DNA of 64,000 nucleotides. Origin: Saccharomonospora azurea NA-128 (GTDB lineage: Bacteria > Actinomycetota > Actinomycetes > Mycobacteriales > Pseudonocardiaceae). The position numbers and the translations under genes are program-made. Within the stretch, counting starts at the first letter, position 1; every line of letters begins with the position of its first letter. The notes beneath the pieces are model-generated. The model had not been told where the DNA came from and did not search any database. It saw only the letters and a program-made list of their open reading frames with translations. This document shows positions 27,141 to 35,312 of this stretch, one piece after another. The stretch is taken from assembly GCF_000231055.2 (NCBI RefSeq), contig NZ_CM001466.1, forward strand, positions 2,136,165-2,200,164, written 5' to 3'.

Positions 27141-28013
27141 CTATTCACCCACGGCCCGGCGGTAGGAGAAGCGGTTCGGGTCGTCGAGCTCATGGAACGC
27201 GGGATCCTCGTCGTCGAGATCCACGACGACGGCCTGCCTCCGCACGCGCGTGGTGGGCATCGGCTTGCGCTCGGCACCGACCACGTCACCCGCATCGTGG
27301 TGGACGACCTCGATGTCCTCGAGCGGGTCCGCCCGCCGCGGGGTGCGCCGGGAGGCCGCGCGCAACCGCGCGAGTCGACGCTGCCGGATCTCCTCCTCGA
27401 TGTGAACCTGCCTGCGCAGGTACACGAGGTAGGCCACCAGGGCCAGGTCCGCGGCACCGTGAGCCCACCACAGCACGGGAAGCACGAATCCCGCGGCGAC
27501 CGCTGTCGTCAGCACGGCCAGGAGCAGGATCACCACGACCCGCTGACGGAACGCGTACTTCGCCTTGGCGGCGAGCGCCGCGGCCTCGGGGTCGAATCCC
27601 CCGCGTCCGGGCCGGTAGCGCCGCCGAACGGAACGGTGCTCACTCACCGCGCCGCGGTCCGACGCGAACTCCGCGTCGCCTCCGACATCGACGCCGTCGA
27701 CGCCACCGGCATTTCGGTCGTCGCCATACGCATCGACGTCGTCACCGTGCGTGTCATCGTCGACGTCCTCGGCGCCGTCGTAGGCACCCCGGAAGTCGTC
27801 CACGTCGTCCACATCCTCACGCCCAGACTCGTCGACGTCCCCATGGCCGACCTCGCCGCTCGCCGTGTCGCGCGCACTCCCGCTGCGCACGACCCGCGCG
27901 GCCAGAGCCGCGTCGTTGGTCTGCGTGATCACCTGTCGCTTGCGCGCCACCATGGGAACGAGGACGGCAAGCCATGCCGCAGCGAGCCCCACGATGATCA
28001 ACGAGCTGGGCAT
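27141..28013 (-). CDS. sepX: Divisome protein SepX (GlpR)
   Basis: 290 aa. One N-terminal helix (MPSSLIIVGLAAAWLAVLVP) is followed by a basic patch MVARKRQVI, a long acidic Asp/Glu-rich stretch (about 50-120), then RRYRPGRGGFDPEAAALAAKAKYAFRQR and two further hydrophobic segments near 155-200 (VVILLLAVLTTAVAAGFVLP, HGAADLALVAYLVYL). This matches the actinobacterial SepX/GlpR family, which works at Z-rings and in division-site stability. The ATG at 28013 has GGAGG 8 nt upstream; a GTG three codons earlier lies too close to it. It occupies the same place beside rimJ-moeA-galU as Rv0996 in M. tuberculosis. Confidence 0.85.
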   Translation of the reverse strand: MPSSLIIVGLAAAWLAVLVPMVARKRQVITQTNDAALAARVVRSGSARDTASGEVGHGDVDESGREDVDDVDDFRGAYDGAEDVDDDTHGDDVDAYGDDRNAGGVDGVDVGGDAEFASDRGAVSEHRSVRRRYRPGRGGFDPEAAALAAKAKYAFRQRVVVILLLAVLTTAVAAGFVLPVLWWAHGAADLALVAYLVYLRRQVHIEEEIRQRRLARLRAASRRTPRRADPLEDIEVVHHDAGDVVGAERKPMPTTRVRRQAVVVDLDDEDPAFHELDDPNRFSYRRAVGE

Positions 28014-28195
28014 TCCCGTCACCTCCCCCGACCTGTACTGCGCGCCGTCGTGCTGAGCTCCTCCCGGCCCTCAGGCCCGCACTCCGCCCTCACTCCGGCT
28101 CTCGTCACGCTAGTCACCGGAGTAACGGAAGGTGTGGAGACTCGCCGGGCTGTTCTCCGACTCACCTGGTTGGCCGATATCGATTTCACACGAAT

Positions 28196-28873
28196 TCAAC
28201 GCTCGTCGGGCCATGCCGCCCTGCCCGAGCCCACCAACCGAGCAACGACACCCTCGCCGTTCTCCTCCACCGTGGTCGCGTAACAGAGGTGGTCCCGCCA
28301 CGCGCCCTGCACCCGCAGGTAGCGGAGGAACAGTCCTTCCCTCCGGTATCCCGCCTTCTCGAGCACGGCCAGGCTCGCGACGTTCTCGGGACGCACCGTG
28401 GCTTCGAGACGGTGCAGCCCACCCGCCGTGAACGCGTGGTCGGTCGCCAACGCGACCGCTGCCGTCGCCACGCCGCCTCCGGCCTGCGTGGACGAGACCC
28501 AGTAACCGATCCACGCCGACCGCAACGCCGCCCTGATGACGTTGCCGATCGTGAGCTGGCCCGCGAACTCGTCGTCCACCGTGATCGCGAACGGGAAGCA
28601 CTCGCCCCGCTTGGCGAGCCGACGCAGACCGGACCACTGCGACGGCCATGCGGCCAGCCCGTTGCGGTCTCGCCAACTGCCGGGCTGCTCGGGTTCCCAG
28701 CGTTCGAGGTACTCGCGGTCGCGCAGCCGAAGGCGGCTCCACTCAGGCCCGTCCCGCAACCGCACGGGCCGCAGTCGCACCACACCCGCGGGCACCACCA
28801 GCGGTCCCAACCTCGCGGGCCAGCCGGGCCGCTGAGGCTCCGTCACGTACGGCGCGCCGGACCCGGTGGACAT
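28196..28873 (-). CDS. rimJ: GNAT N-acetyltransferase, RimJ/RimL type
   Basis: 225 aa. The GNAT core covers about residues 30-205: VRLRPVRLRDGPEW (beta1-alpha1), FAITVDDEFAGQLTIGNV, WIGYWVSSTQAGGGVATAAV (acetyl-CoA pyrophosphate loop in motif A), and RLEATVRPENVASLAVLEKAGYRREG (motif B). This is the RimJ-like subgroup that acetylates protein N-termini (ribosomal protein S5 in E. coli). It lies 11 bp after moeA in the galU-moeA-rimJ operon conserved in actinobacteria. The actual substrate here is not determined. Confidence 0.88.
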   Translation of the reverse strand: MSTGSGAPYVTEPQRPGWPARLGPLVVPAGVVRLRPVRLRDGPEWSRLRLRDREYLERWEPEQPGSWRDRNGLAAWPSQWSGLRRLAKRGECFPFAITVDDEFAGQLTIGNVIRAALRSAWIGYWVSSTQAGGGVATAAVALATDHAFTAGGLHRLEATVRPENVASLAVLEKAGYRREGLFLRYLRVQGAWRDHLCYATTVEENGEGVVARLVGSGRAAWPDER

Positions 28874-28884
28874 GCTCCGCCCCG

Positions 28885-30153
28885 CTACACGCGTGGGGCG
28901 AGGAAAGCCACTCTGACCTGCTCGCCCGCGGCGACCTCGTCGAGATCGTCGTCCACGGTGATGAGGCAGTTGGCCTCGGCCAGCGACGTCAGCAGATGCG
29001 AGCCACCGGTGCCGAGCGGTTGGACGAGGTACTCGCCGTTGCTCTCGTCGCGCAGGAGCTGCCCGCGCAGGTAACCGCGTCTGCCCTTCGTGGACGTGAT
29101 CGGCGACAGCAGTCGCGCCTCCACCGTCCGGCGGTGCGGATTCCTGGTGCCCCGAGCCGCCCGGATGAGCGGACGCACCATCACCTCGAACACCACGAGC
29201 GCACTCATCGGGTTGGCGGGGATGAGGAACGTGGGTACCGCGTCGGGCCCCAGCCTGCCGAAGGCCTGCGTGGAACCGGGGTGCATCGCCACCCGCGTCG
29301 TGTCGATGTCGCCGAGATCGGCGAGCGCGGCCTGGACCTCGTCGCCGATGCTTCCGCCCGCACCCCCGGCCACGACGATGACCTCGGACATCAACAGCCT
29401 GCCCTCGACAGTCTCCCGCAACCGCTTCGGGTCGAGCGGGACGATGCCGACCCGGCTCACCTCGGCGCCCGCGTCCCGCGCGGCCGCCGCGAGAGCGTAG
29501 GAGTTGACGTCGTAGACCTGACCGACGGCGGGAGTGCGGTCGATGTCCACGAGCTCGTCGCCCACGGAGATGATCGACACGCGGGGCCGCGGATGCACGA
29601 GCACCTTCGACCTGCCCACCGCCGCCAGCAGGCCGACCTGCGCCGCCGCGATCGTGTCGCCCTTGCGGACGGCGACGTCACCGGTCTGCACGTCCTCCCC
29701 GGTACGGCGCACGTAGCCGTGCGAGGGCACCGCGCGCCGAACCGTCACCTTCGCCGTGCCGCCGTCCGTGTAGGAACTCGGCACGACCGCGTCGGCGAGA
29801 GTCGGCAGCGGCGCACCGGTGGCGACCCGCACGGCCTGTCCGGGCTGCAACCGCCTCGGCTGCCGGGAACCGGCCGGGATCTCGCCGACCACCGGCATCT
29901 CCACGGGTTCCTCGTTGGCCGTGCGCACGTCGACGCTGCGCACGGCGTAACCGTCCACAGCCGCCTGATCGAAGCCGGGCAGCGCCTGCTCGGCGACAAC
30001 CTCCTCGGCACAGAGCAGTCCCTGCGCCTCGGAAATGGCCACCCGAACGGGCCGAGGCCGCACTGCTGCCTTCAACAGCAGTGCGAGCTGGTCCTCCACC
30101 GACCGCAACTCGGCTGTCGGGTGCGTGACGACGGTCGACTCGGTGTCACTCAT
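28885..30153 (-). CDS. moeA: Molybdopterin molybdenumtransferase MoeA (Glp)
   Basis: 422-aa enzyme of molybdenum-cofactor synthesis that inserts molybdate into adenylylated molybdopterin. Motifs: LPGFDQAAVDGYAV near residue 65, RTGEDVQTGDVAVRKGD, ISVGDELVDI in the MogA-like domain III, GGAGGSIGDEV and LIPANPMSALV. Complete four-domain length. The ATG overlaps the galU stop (TGATG), so translation is coupled to galU. Together with moaB2 elsewhere in the window it indicates an active Moco pathway. Confidence 0.95.
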   Translation of the reverse strand: MSDTESTVVTHPTAELRSVEDQLALLLKAAVRPRPVRVAISEAQGLLCAEEVVAEQALPGFDQAAVDGYAVRSVDVRTANEEPVEMPVVGEIPAGSRQPRRLQPGQAVRVATGAPLPTLADAVVPSSYTDGGTAKVTVRRAVPSHGYVRRTGEDVQTGDVAVRKGDTIAAAQVGLLAAVGRSKVLVHPRPRVSIISVGDELVDIDRTPAVGQVYDVNSYALAAAARDAGAEVSRVGIVPLDPKRLRETVEGRLLMSEVIVVAGGAGGSIGDEVQAALADLGDIDTTRVAMHPGSTQAFGRLGPDAVPTFLIPANPMSALVVFEVMVRPLIRAARGTRNPHRRTVEARLLSPITSTKGRRGYLRGQLLRDESNGEYLVQPLGTGGSHLLTSLAEANCLITVDDDLDEVAAGEQVRVAFLAPRV

Positions 30154-31055
30154 CAGTCGGCAGTACCGATCCGTTCGATCAGCCACTCACGAAGGGAGGG
30201 GCCGTAGTCGGGATTGTCCAGTGCGAAGTCGACGGCCGCGCGCAGGAACCCGCCGGGATTGCCCAGGTCGTGCCGGCCACCGTGGTGGACGACGACGTGT
30301 ACCGGGTGTCCCTCCGAGATCAGGAGCGCGACGGCGTCGGTCAGCTGCAGTTCACCGCCCGAACCGGGTTCGATGCGCCGCAGGGCGTCGAAAATCGCCC
30401 GATCGAGCAGGTATCGGCCGGCCGCGGCGTACGTGGACGGCGCCTCCTCCGGCGCGGGCTTCTCCACCATGCCGTGAACCTGCTTGACGTCCGCATCGTC
30501 GGTGTCGGTCACGTCGAAGACGCCGTACGGGGAGATCTGCTCCTTCGGGATGTCGAACGCACACAGGACACTGCCGCCGTGGCGCGCGCGCACCTCGGCC
30601 ATCTTGGACAGCACTCCCGTGGGCAGCACGAGGTCGTCGGGCAGCAGTACCGCCACGGCCGTGTCGGCGTCGTCGAGGTTCGGCTCCGCCTGCGCCACCG
30701 CGTGGCCGAGGCCGAGCGCCTCCTCCTGGATCGCCACCTCGACGTCCAGCAAGCCCGGTGCTCGCCGCACCTTCTCCAGCAACGAGGTCTTGCCCTTGCG
30801 CTCGAGCGTGGCCTCCAGGTCGGGTTTGCCGGAGAAGTAGTCCACCACCGACTTCTTGTCGGGAGAGGTGACGATCACCATGCGCTGCGCACCCGCTTGT
30901 GCGGCTTCACTCGCCACGAGTTCGATCCCCGGCGTGTCGACGACCGGCAACAACTCCTTCGGCACGGCCTTCGTGGCCGGGAGGAATCTGGTGCCGAGTC
31001 CTGCAGCCGGGACGATGGCGGTCCGGAACGTGTTCTCAATCGTGGCGCCCGTCAT
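30153..31055 (-). CDS. galU: UTP--glucose-1-phosphate uridylyltransferase
   Basis: 300-aa nucleotidyltransferase that makes UDP-glucose. The N-terminal AAGLGTRFLPATKAVPKELLPV carries the nucleotide-binding G-x-G-T-R-x-x-P-x-(T)K signature; EEALGLGHAV and LLPDDLVLP (Asp metal ligand region) follow, then GMVEKPAPEEAPS and AGRYLL. The ATG at 31055 is preceded by TAGGCT 8 nt upstream and no ribosome-binding sequence. It heads the galU-moeA-rimJ operon. With galT in the same window it could interconvert UDP-sugars. Confidence 0.96.
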   Translation of the reverse strand: MTGATIENTFRTAIVPAAGLGTRFLPATKAVPKELLPVVDTPGIELVASEAAQAGAQRMVIVTSPDKKSVVDYFSGKPDLEATLERKGKTSLLEKVRRAPGLLDVEVAIQEEALGLGHAVAQAEPNLDDADTAVAVLLPDDLVLPTGVLSKMAEVRARHGGSVLCAFDIPKEQISPYGVFDVTDTDDADVKQVHGMVEKPAPEEAPSTYAAAGRYLLDRAIFDALRRIEPGSGGELQLTDAVALLISEGHPVHVVVHHGGRHDLGNPGGFLRAAVDFALDNPDYGPSLREWLIERIGTAD

Positions 31056-31063
31056 GGCCGCAA

Positions 31064-31073
31064 AGCCTAGCCT
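31064..31073. promoter_or_regulatory. Overlapping divergent -10 boxes of galU and the folate ligase gene
   Basis: AGCCTAGCCT contains TAGGCT on the minus strand (31069-31064), 8 nt before the galU ATG, and TAGCCT on the plus strand (31068-31073), 6 nt before the GTG of the downstream gene. The two -10 elements overlap by two bases in a 24-bp gap, so the promoters cannot both be occupied at once. Confidence 0.5.
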
Positions 31074-31079
31074 GGACGC

Positions 31080-31691
31080 GTGCAACGCACCGACAACGAC
31101 AACCCCCCGGCGAGTGGCAAAGCGGCATGGCGTGAGCGAATTCGCGCCGAGCGCGCCGCCGTCCCGCAGGAACAGCGCGATGCGGAGGCTTCCGCGCTCG
31201 CTCGGAACCTCTCCGAGATTCAGGCGGCGACCGTCTGCTTCTACGTGCCCTTCGGCACCGAACCCGGTTCCCGGGCACTCCTCGACGTTCTGTCCCGTCA
31301 GGGCAGCAGAGTCCTCCTTCCTGTGATCCCGGACGCAGCAGGCCCTCTCGACTGGGCCGAGTACTCGGGTCCCTCCTCGCTCGCCACCGGAGTGTTCCCC
31401 CCGGTGCTGGAGCCCACCGGACCTCGGTTGGGACCGGACGCCGTGCGCGAGGCGGACGTCGTGCTGGTGCCCGCTCTGGCGGTCGACCGCGTCGGCGTAC
31501 GGCTGGGCAAGGGCGGCGGCTATTACGATCGGTCACTCGTGCTCGCCTCCCGCGAGACCCGTTTCGTGGCGGTGGTGCGCGACTCCGAGCTGGTCGACCG
31601 GTTGCCCTCGGAGCCCCACGACGTGCGGATGCACGCCGCCCTCACCCCGGGCCGAGGGCTCGTCTCACTGGCCGAGCGACCCGAGGTGTGA
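31080..31691 (+). CDS. 5-formyltetrahydrofolate cyclo-ligase family protein
   Basis: 203 aa. The enzyme converts 5-formyl-THF to 5,10-methenyl-THF with ATP. The N-terminal basic helix GKAAWRERIRAERAAVPQEQRD, the middle strand CFYVPFGTEPGSRALL, VLVPALAVDRVGVRLGKGGGYYDRSL (the family signature with the Gly-rich ATP/phosphate loop) and the C-terminal VRMHAALTP are all present. GTG start 6 nt after a TAGCCT box. It stands in the same position relative to galU and the Zn-ribbon gene as Rv0992c in M. tuberculosis. Confidence 0.92.
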   Translation: MQRTDNDNPPASGKAAWRERIRAERAAVPQEQRDAEASALARNLSEIQAATVCFYVPFGTEPGSRALLDVLSRQGSRVLLPVIPDAAGPLDWAEYSGPSSLATGVFPPVLEPTGPRLGPDAVREADVVLVPALAVDRVGVRLGKGGGYYDRSLVLASRETRFVAVVRDSELVDRLPSEPHDVRMHAALTPGRGLVSLAERPEV

Positions 31692-31756
31692 GCCACGCCG
31701 CTCCGTCCCAGCGGGACCTCGATTGCGCTCGGGGAACACGATCGAGCAGAATTGCG

Positions 31757-31783
31757 TTAGCACTCCCGGCTCCCGAGTGCCAG
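31757..31783 (+). promoter_or_regulatory. CIRCE element (HrcA operator)
   Basis: TTAGCACTC, 9 nt, GAGTGCCAG: the left arm is identical to the CIRCE consensus and the right arm matches at six of nine positions (consensus GAGTGCTAA). An extra half-site, GAGTGCC, follows at 31790. A promoter TTGCGC (31723-31728), 18 nt, CAGAAT (31747-31752) lies just upstream, so HrcA bound here would block initiation. It controls the Zn-ribbon gene at 31817. Confidence 0.82.
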
Positions 31784-31816
31784 ATCGGGAGTGCCGAATT
31801 CTCTGAAGGAGACCTT

Positions 31817-32164
31817 GTGCCGACCTACCAGTACGCCTGCAAGGAGTGCGACCACCGGTTCGAGGTGGTCCAGTCGTTCTCCGACGCGAGCCTGACGGAC
31901 TGCCCCGAGTGCCAGGGAACGTTGCGCAAGCTCTACGGGTCCGTCGGCGTCATCTTCAAGGGCAGCGGGTTCTATCGCACCGACTCGCGGTCCGACTCGA
32001 AGAGCTCCACCGCGGCGAAGCCCTCGTCGGACTCCTCGTCCTCGTCCTCGGACAGCTCGTCGTCCAGCACGTCGTCGAACGGCTCCTCGTCGAGCTCGTC
32101 GAACGGCTCCACCTCCTCCAGCTCGGCCGGCTCCAGCAGCACCTCCGCCGCCGCGGCGTCCTGA
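31817..32164 (+). CDS. ruc: FmdB-type zinc-ribbon heat-shock chaperone (Ruc-like)
   Basis: 115 aa. The N-terminal zinc ribbon has Cys8-x2-Cys11 and Cys29-x2-Cys32 (YQYACKECDHRFE, DCPECQG). Residues ~60-115 are almost entirely Ser with some Ala, Asn, Thr and Gly, hence disordered. This layout and the gene order match M. tuberculosis Rv0991c (Ruc), described as a redox-regulated chaperone in which oxidation of the zinc cysteines exposes activity against unfolded proteins. The CIRCE operator upstream puts it in the HrcA heat-shock regulon, as in mycobacteria. GAAGGAGA before the GTG at 31817 fixes the start; longer frames read through the CIRCE region. It differs from Rv0991c in its extreme Ser-rich tail. 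Confidence 0.85.
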   Translation: MPTYQYACKECDHRFEVVQSFSDASLTDCPECQGTLRKLYGSVGVIFKGSGFYRTDSRSDSKSSTAAKPSSDSSSSSSDSSSSSTSSNGSSSSSSNGSTSSSSAGSSSTSAAAAS

Positions 32165-32337
32165 CCGTAGCTTTCGGCCAGCTTCAGACGCGACCCGCGT
32201 GAGCCGGTTGTCCACAGGGTCAGAGTTGTCCACAGGTCGTTCGTCGGCTGCTTCCGAAGAGCGGGGGCTCGCTTCTACCGTCGTCCCCGGTGTGCGTGAC
32301 GTGCGCCACCGGCAGGAACGGACGAGGGGGAAGCGGG

Positions 32338-32982
32338 ATGGACGACACACGTACACGTGGATGGCGACGCCTCGTGCGGGCCCGGCTCCGCGGGCGACCA
32401 CTCGTGATTCTTCGCCGCGGGCTCGCGGTTGCTCTGCTCCTGGTCGCCGCCGGTCTCGCCGCGGCTCCCGGCGCGGGCGGTGAACGGACGCTTCCCACTC
32501 TCGTCACCGCCAGAGACGTGGCGTCGGGCTCAGCCTTGTCGTCCGCGGACGTCCGCGTCGTCGACATGCACGTCGAGGCCCGCCCCGAGGGCGTGCTGTC
32601 CGAGCCCGCGCAAGCCCTGAACAGAAGGTTCGTAGGGGCCGCACGTGCAGGCGAACCGGTCACCGACGTCCGCCTCGCCGACCACCGGAGCGCGCCACCG
32701 GGCTCCACCACCGTCCCACTTCGACTGGCGGACTCGGGCATCACCGACCTCTTGAGACCGGGCACCCGCATCGACGTCGTCGTACCGGCCGAGGGCGGCG
32801 ACCAAGCCGACGTCCTCGCCGAGAACGCGACCGTGGTCACCGTGGCGGAACCGGAGGCCGGCAGGACCACGGGACCGCTCCAGCCGCACCGGCCGTTGGT
32901 TCTGGTGTCGGTGCCCGACGAGCAGGCTCCTCACGTCGCCGCAGCCGGTCTCGACCGGCCCGTCACCGTGACACTGCGATGA
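32338..32982 (+). CDS. SAF-domain membrane-anchored protein
   Basis: 214 aa. A basic cytoplasmic N-terminus (RRLVRARLRGRP) precedes one helix at about 24-44 (GLAVALLLVAAGLAAAPG), then an extracytoplasmic SAF/CpaB-like fold: TLPTLVTARDVASGSALSSADVRVVDM, AGEPVTDVRL, and a second half with IDVVVPAEGG and VLVSVPDEQ. SAF domains occur in pilus-assembly (CpaB) and sialic-acid-type proteins; no pilus genes are near, so the role is open. ATG at 32338 after GAGGGGG. It converges on the small gene at 32998. Confidence 0.75.
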   Translation: MDDTRTRGWRRLVRARLRGRPLVILRRGLAVALLLVAAGLAAAPGAGGERTLPTLVTARDVASGSALSSADVRVVDMHVEARPEGVLSEPAQALNRRFVGAARAGEPVTDVRLADHRSAPPGSTTVPLRLADSGITDLLRPGTRIDVVVPAEGGDQADVLAENATVVTVAEPEAGRTTGPLQPHRPLVLVSVPDEQAPHVAAAGLDRPVTVTLR

Positions 32983-32997
32983 ACAGCCGGCGCGATC

Positions 32998-33189
32998 TCA
33001 CCGGTCGTGATGAGGCGGCCGGTTCTCGCGATACCAGTCGTCCGAGAGCCCTGCCGAGGAAGAGCTGTCCCGCTCGTCCCGAGTGGTGTCGGGCAGGACG
33101 TCACCGAACACGTCGTCGAGCGTCTTTCGACGACGCGGGCGTTCTCGTCGGCTCTGCTCGTTCGGCTGCACGGTGTCGTCCAAGGTCAC
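32998..33189 (-). CDS. Small conserved actinobacterial protein of unknown function
   Basis: 63 aa, highly charged: an Arg-rich middle (SRRERPRRRKTLDDVFGDVLP), then an acidic/Ser stretch, ending in DDWYRENRPPHHDR. A C-terminal W-x-REN-x-PPHH tail is one I associate with short actinobacterial proteins in this neighbourhood. It starts with GTG 17 bp after moaB2 and is probably in its operon, although no good ribosome-binding site is visible. No function is known. Confidence 0.6.
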   Translation of the reverse strand: MTLDDTVQPNEQSRRERPRRRKTLDDVFGDVLPDTTRDERDSSSSAGLSDDWYRENRPPHHDR

Positions 33190-33206
33190 TCGAAAGGGAG
33201 GGTCTG

Positions 33207-33707
33207 TCAGGCCTCGTCCAACCCCGAGAGCTGATCTATGACGTGAGGCACCAGGGCCGACAACGTGGCCATGCCGTCTCGGACCGCAGCGCGGGATCCG
33301 GCGAGGTTCACCACGAGCGTACTTCCCGAGATGCCCACGAGACCGCGCGAGATGCCGGCATCCATCGCTCCTGCGGCGAGGCCCGAAGTGCGCAACGCTT
33401 CCGCGATTCCCGGGACCGGCCTGTCGAGCACGCCTGCGGTGGCGTCCGGCGTGACGTCGCGCGGAGAGACCCCGGTGGCTCCGACGGTGATCACCAGGTC
33501 GACCCCACCGATCACCGCTGTGTTCAGCGCGTTGCGGATCTCGACGGTGTCGGCACGGACCACCACGATGCCGTCGACGATGAAGTTGGCTTCCTCCAGG
33601 AGCTCGGTGACGAGCGGGCCCGTGCCGTCTTCCAGTTCGCCTTGAGCCACCCGGTCGTCCACGATCACGACGAGGGCCCGACCCAACCGCTGCGCATCCC
33701 GTTCCAT
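33207..33707 (-). CDS. moaB2: MoaB/MogA-family molybdopterin-binding protein
   Basis: 166 aa with the MPT-binding fold: LGRALVVIVDDRVAQGE, DLVITVGATGVSPRDVTPDA (the G-G/A-T-G loop that binds molybdopterin) and LPGxxx-like STLVVNLAGSRAAV. In Moco synthesis this family adenylylates molybdopterin before MoeA inserts molybdate. The ATG at 33707 has TACGGT 7 nt upstream. Order after pepD matches Rv0983-Rv0984 (pepD-moaB2). An in-frame upstream extension to 33905 is rejected because it has no promoter, ribosome-binding site or family similarity. Confidence 0.88.
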   Translation of the reverse strand: MERDAQRLGRALVVIVDDRVAQGELEDGTGPLVTELLEEANFIVDGIVVVRADTVEIRNALNTAVIGGVDLVITVGATGVSPRDVTPDATAGVLDRPVPGIAEALRTSGLAAGAMDAGISRGLVGISGSTLVVNLAGSRAAVRDGMATLSALVPHVIDQLSGLDEA

Positions 33708-33714
33708 GACCACT

Positions 33715-33720
33715 ACCGTA
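33715..33720 (-). promoter_or_regulatory. -10 box of a probable leaderless moaB2 promoter
   Basis: TACGGT on the minus strand ends 7 nt before the moaB2 ATG; no Shine-Dalgarno sequence is seen. Confidence 0.4.
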
Positions 33721-33917
33721 GTGCCACTCGTCGACTCAGGGTGACCGGCGCCGCGCACGCGGCTCGACACGACCGCGGCATCGACCGGCGGAGCCGCGCG
33801 TACTTCGAAGCCCGACGCACCTGGGCGAACCTCCCCTGGTTCTCGATCTCGACGGCGTCCGGACGGCCCACGGACACACCCGCGAGTTCGGGCGTGTCCG
33901 TCCACGTGGGCCTGTGC

Positions 33918-35246
33918 TCAGTTGACGGCGACCGGCTGGCCGCCCAGCGTCACGTCGACCTTGCTGTCGTCCGCGAGAGTGAAGGTGACCTTCTCCCCCG
34001 GCGCTCTCGTGCGGATTGCGGCGACCAACGTGTTCGCGTCGTCGATGCGCCGCTCACCCATCTTCACGATCACGTCGTTCGATTCGAGGCCGGCCTTCTC
34101 CGCGGGGCTGCCCGCCTGGACGTCGCCGATCCGCGCCCCGCCCTGCGGGGCGTCACCCACGGTGGCCCCGATGTAGGTCTGCGTGGCGTGGCCGTTCTCG
34201 ATGATCTCGTCGGCGGTTCTCCGTGCCTGGTCGATCGGGATGGCGAAGCCGATACCCACGTTGCCACCCTGCGAGGGGCTGTAGATCGCGGAGTTGATCC
34301 CGATCACCTGGCCCTGCATGTTCGCCAACGGGCCACCCGAGTTGCCCGGGTTGATCGCCGCGTCGGTCTGGATGGCGTCCATGACGGTGGCCTGGTCGCC
34401 CTGACCACCCGCGGTCACCGGCCGGTTCAGGGAACTGACGATGCCCGCTGTCACAGTGCCGGCGAGCTCGAACGGCGAACCGACCGCCACCACGGACTCT
34501 CCCACGCGGAGGTCGTCGGAGCGGCCGAGTTCGACCGTGGTCAGGCCGTTGACGTTCTCGGCGCGCACCACGGCGATGTCGGTCGTGGGGTCGCGTCCCA
34601 CGATTTCGGCCTGAGCTCGGTCGCCGTTCTGGAACGCCACGACGATGCGGCCCCCTTGGGCAGCGGCCTCCACCACGTGATTGTTCGTGAGGATGTAGCC
34701 GTCCTCGCTGATGACGAAGCCGGAGCCCTCGTTGGCCGAGCCGACGCCCTGCACCTGCAACTGCACGACGCTCGGTTCGAGCTTCGCGGCCACCGATTCG
34801 ATGCTGCCCTCGGGCACGTTGCCGGTCTGCTTGGCCGGGGGAGGCTGCTCGAGGGCGTTCGGTGCCGACGGTCCCGCTGCGGTGTCCGCCGCGAGATAGC
34901 CACCCGCCGCACCGGCGCCGCCACCGACGAGCAACGCGAGCAACGCGACACCGGCCACGAACTTACGCGGCATGACGGCTCCACCCTGCTGTGCCGTGGG
35001 CGCTCCCACCCGCTGGTACGCGCCGTAGTCCGGCGGCGCGTAGGGCGACGAGCCGTACCCGCCGGGCGCGTGGCCGGGCGGAGGCGTGTGCGGTGGGTAC
35101 TGAAAGTCGTGCGGCGCACCGGTTCCCGTCGGCCCGCTTGCGGCACCGTGTGGGGTCGACGCGTCACTCTGTGCCGAGTCCGGCTGCTCCGGCGTTCCCG
35201 GCGCCGGAGTCGGCCTGTCCTGAGCGGAAGGGTCGTTCTCGGTCAT
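33918..35246 (-). CDS. pepD: HtrA/DegP-family membrane serine protease
   Basis: 442 aa. Residues 1-95 are a Pro/Gly/Tyr-rich cytoplasmic region, followed by one helix (about 95-120, FVAGVALLALLVGGGAGAAGG). The extracytoplasmic trypsin-like domain holds the triad His in LTNNHVVEA, Asp in TTDIAVVRA and Ser in NPGNSGGPL. A C-terminal PDZ domain covers about 350-435 (IGDVQAGSPAEKAGLESNDVI). PepD-type proteases handle misfolded envelope proteins and feed back on the MprAB stress system. A direct repeat of the mprA-upstream type lies 23 bp before the start (35269-35285). In mycobacteria pepD follows mprAB directly; here deoR and galT intervene. Confidence 0.93.
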   Translation of the reverse strand: MTENDPSAQDRPTPAPGTPEQPDSAQSDASTPHGAASGPTGTGAPHDFQYPPHTPPPGHAPGGYGSSPYAPPDYGAYQRVGAPTAQQGGAVMPRKFVAGVALLALLVGGGAGAAGGYLAADTAAGPSAPNALEQPPPAKQTGNVPEGSIESVAAKLEPSVVQLQVQGVGSANEGSGFVISEDGYILTNNHVVEAAAQGGRIVVAFQNGDRAQAEIVGRDPTTDIAVVRAENVNGLTTVELGRSDDLRVGESVVAVGSPFELAGTVTAGIVSSLNRPVTAGGQGDQATVMDAIQTDAAINPGNSGGPLANMQGQVIGINSAIYSPSQGGNVGIGFAIPIDQARRTADEIIENGHATQTYIGATVGDAPQGGARIGDVQAGSPAEKAGLESNDVIVKMGERRIDDANTLVAAIRTRAPGEKVTFTLADDSKVDVTLGGQPVAVN

Positions 35247-35268
35247 GTCTCCATGATGGGGCGAAGTC

Positions 35269-35285
35269 CTGAGAACATGCTGAAT
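35269..35285 (-). promoter_or_regulatory. Candidate MprA box upstream of pepD
   Basis: On the minus strand TTCAG and CTCAG lie 11 bp apart (TCAG at 35283-35280 and 35272-35269). The same TNAG-N7-TCAG pattern occurs before mprA. The MprA box in mycobacteria is a pair of loosely conserved direct repeats. Confidence 0.4.
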
Positions 35286-35312
35286 TCCGTCTGTGTGCTC
35301 GGTACGAGTCCG

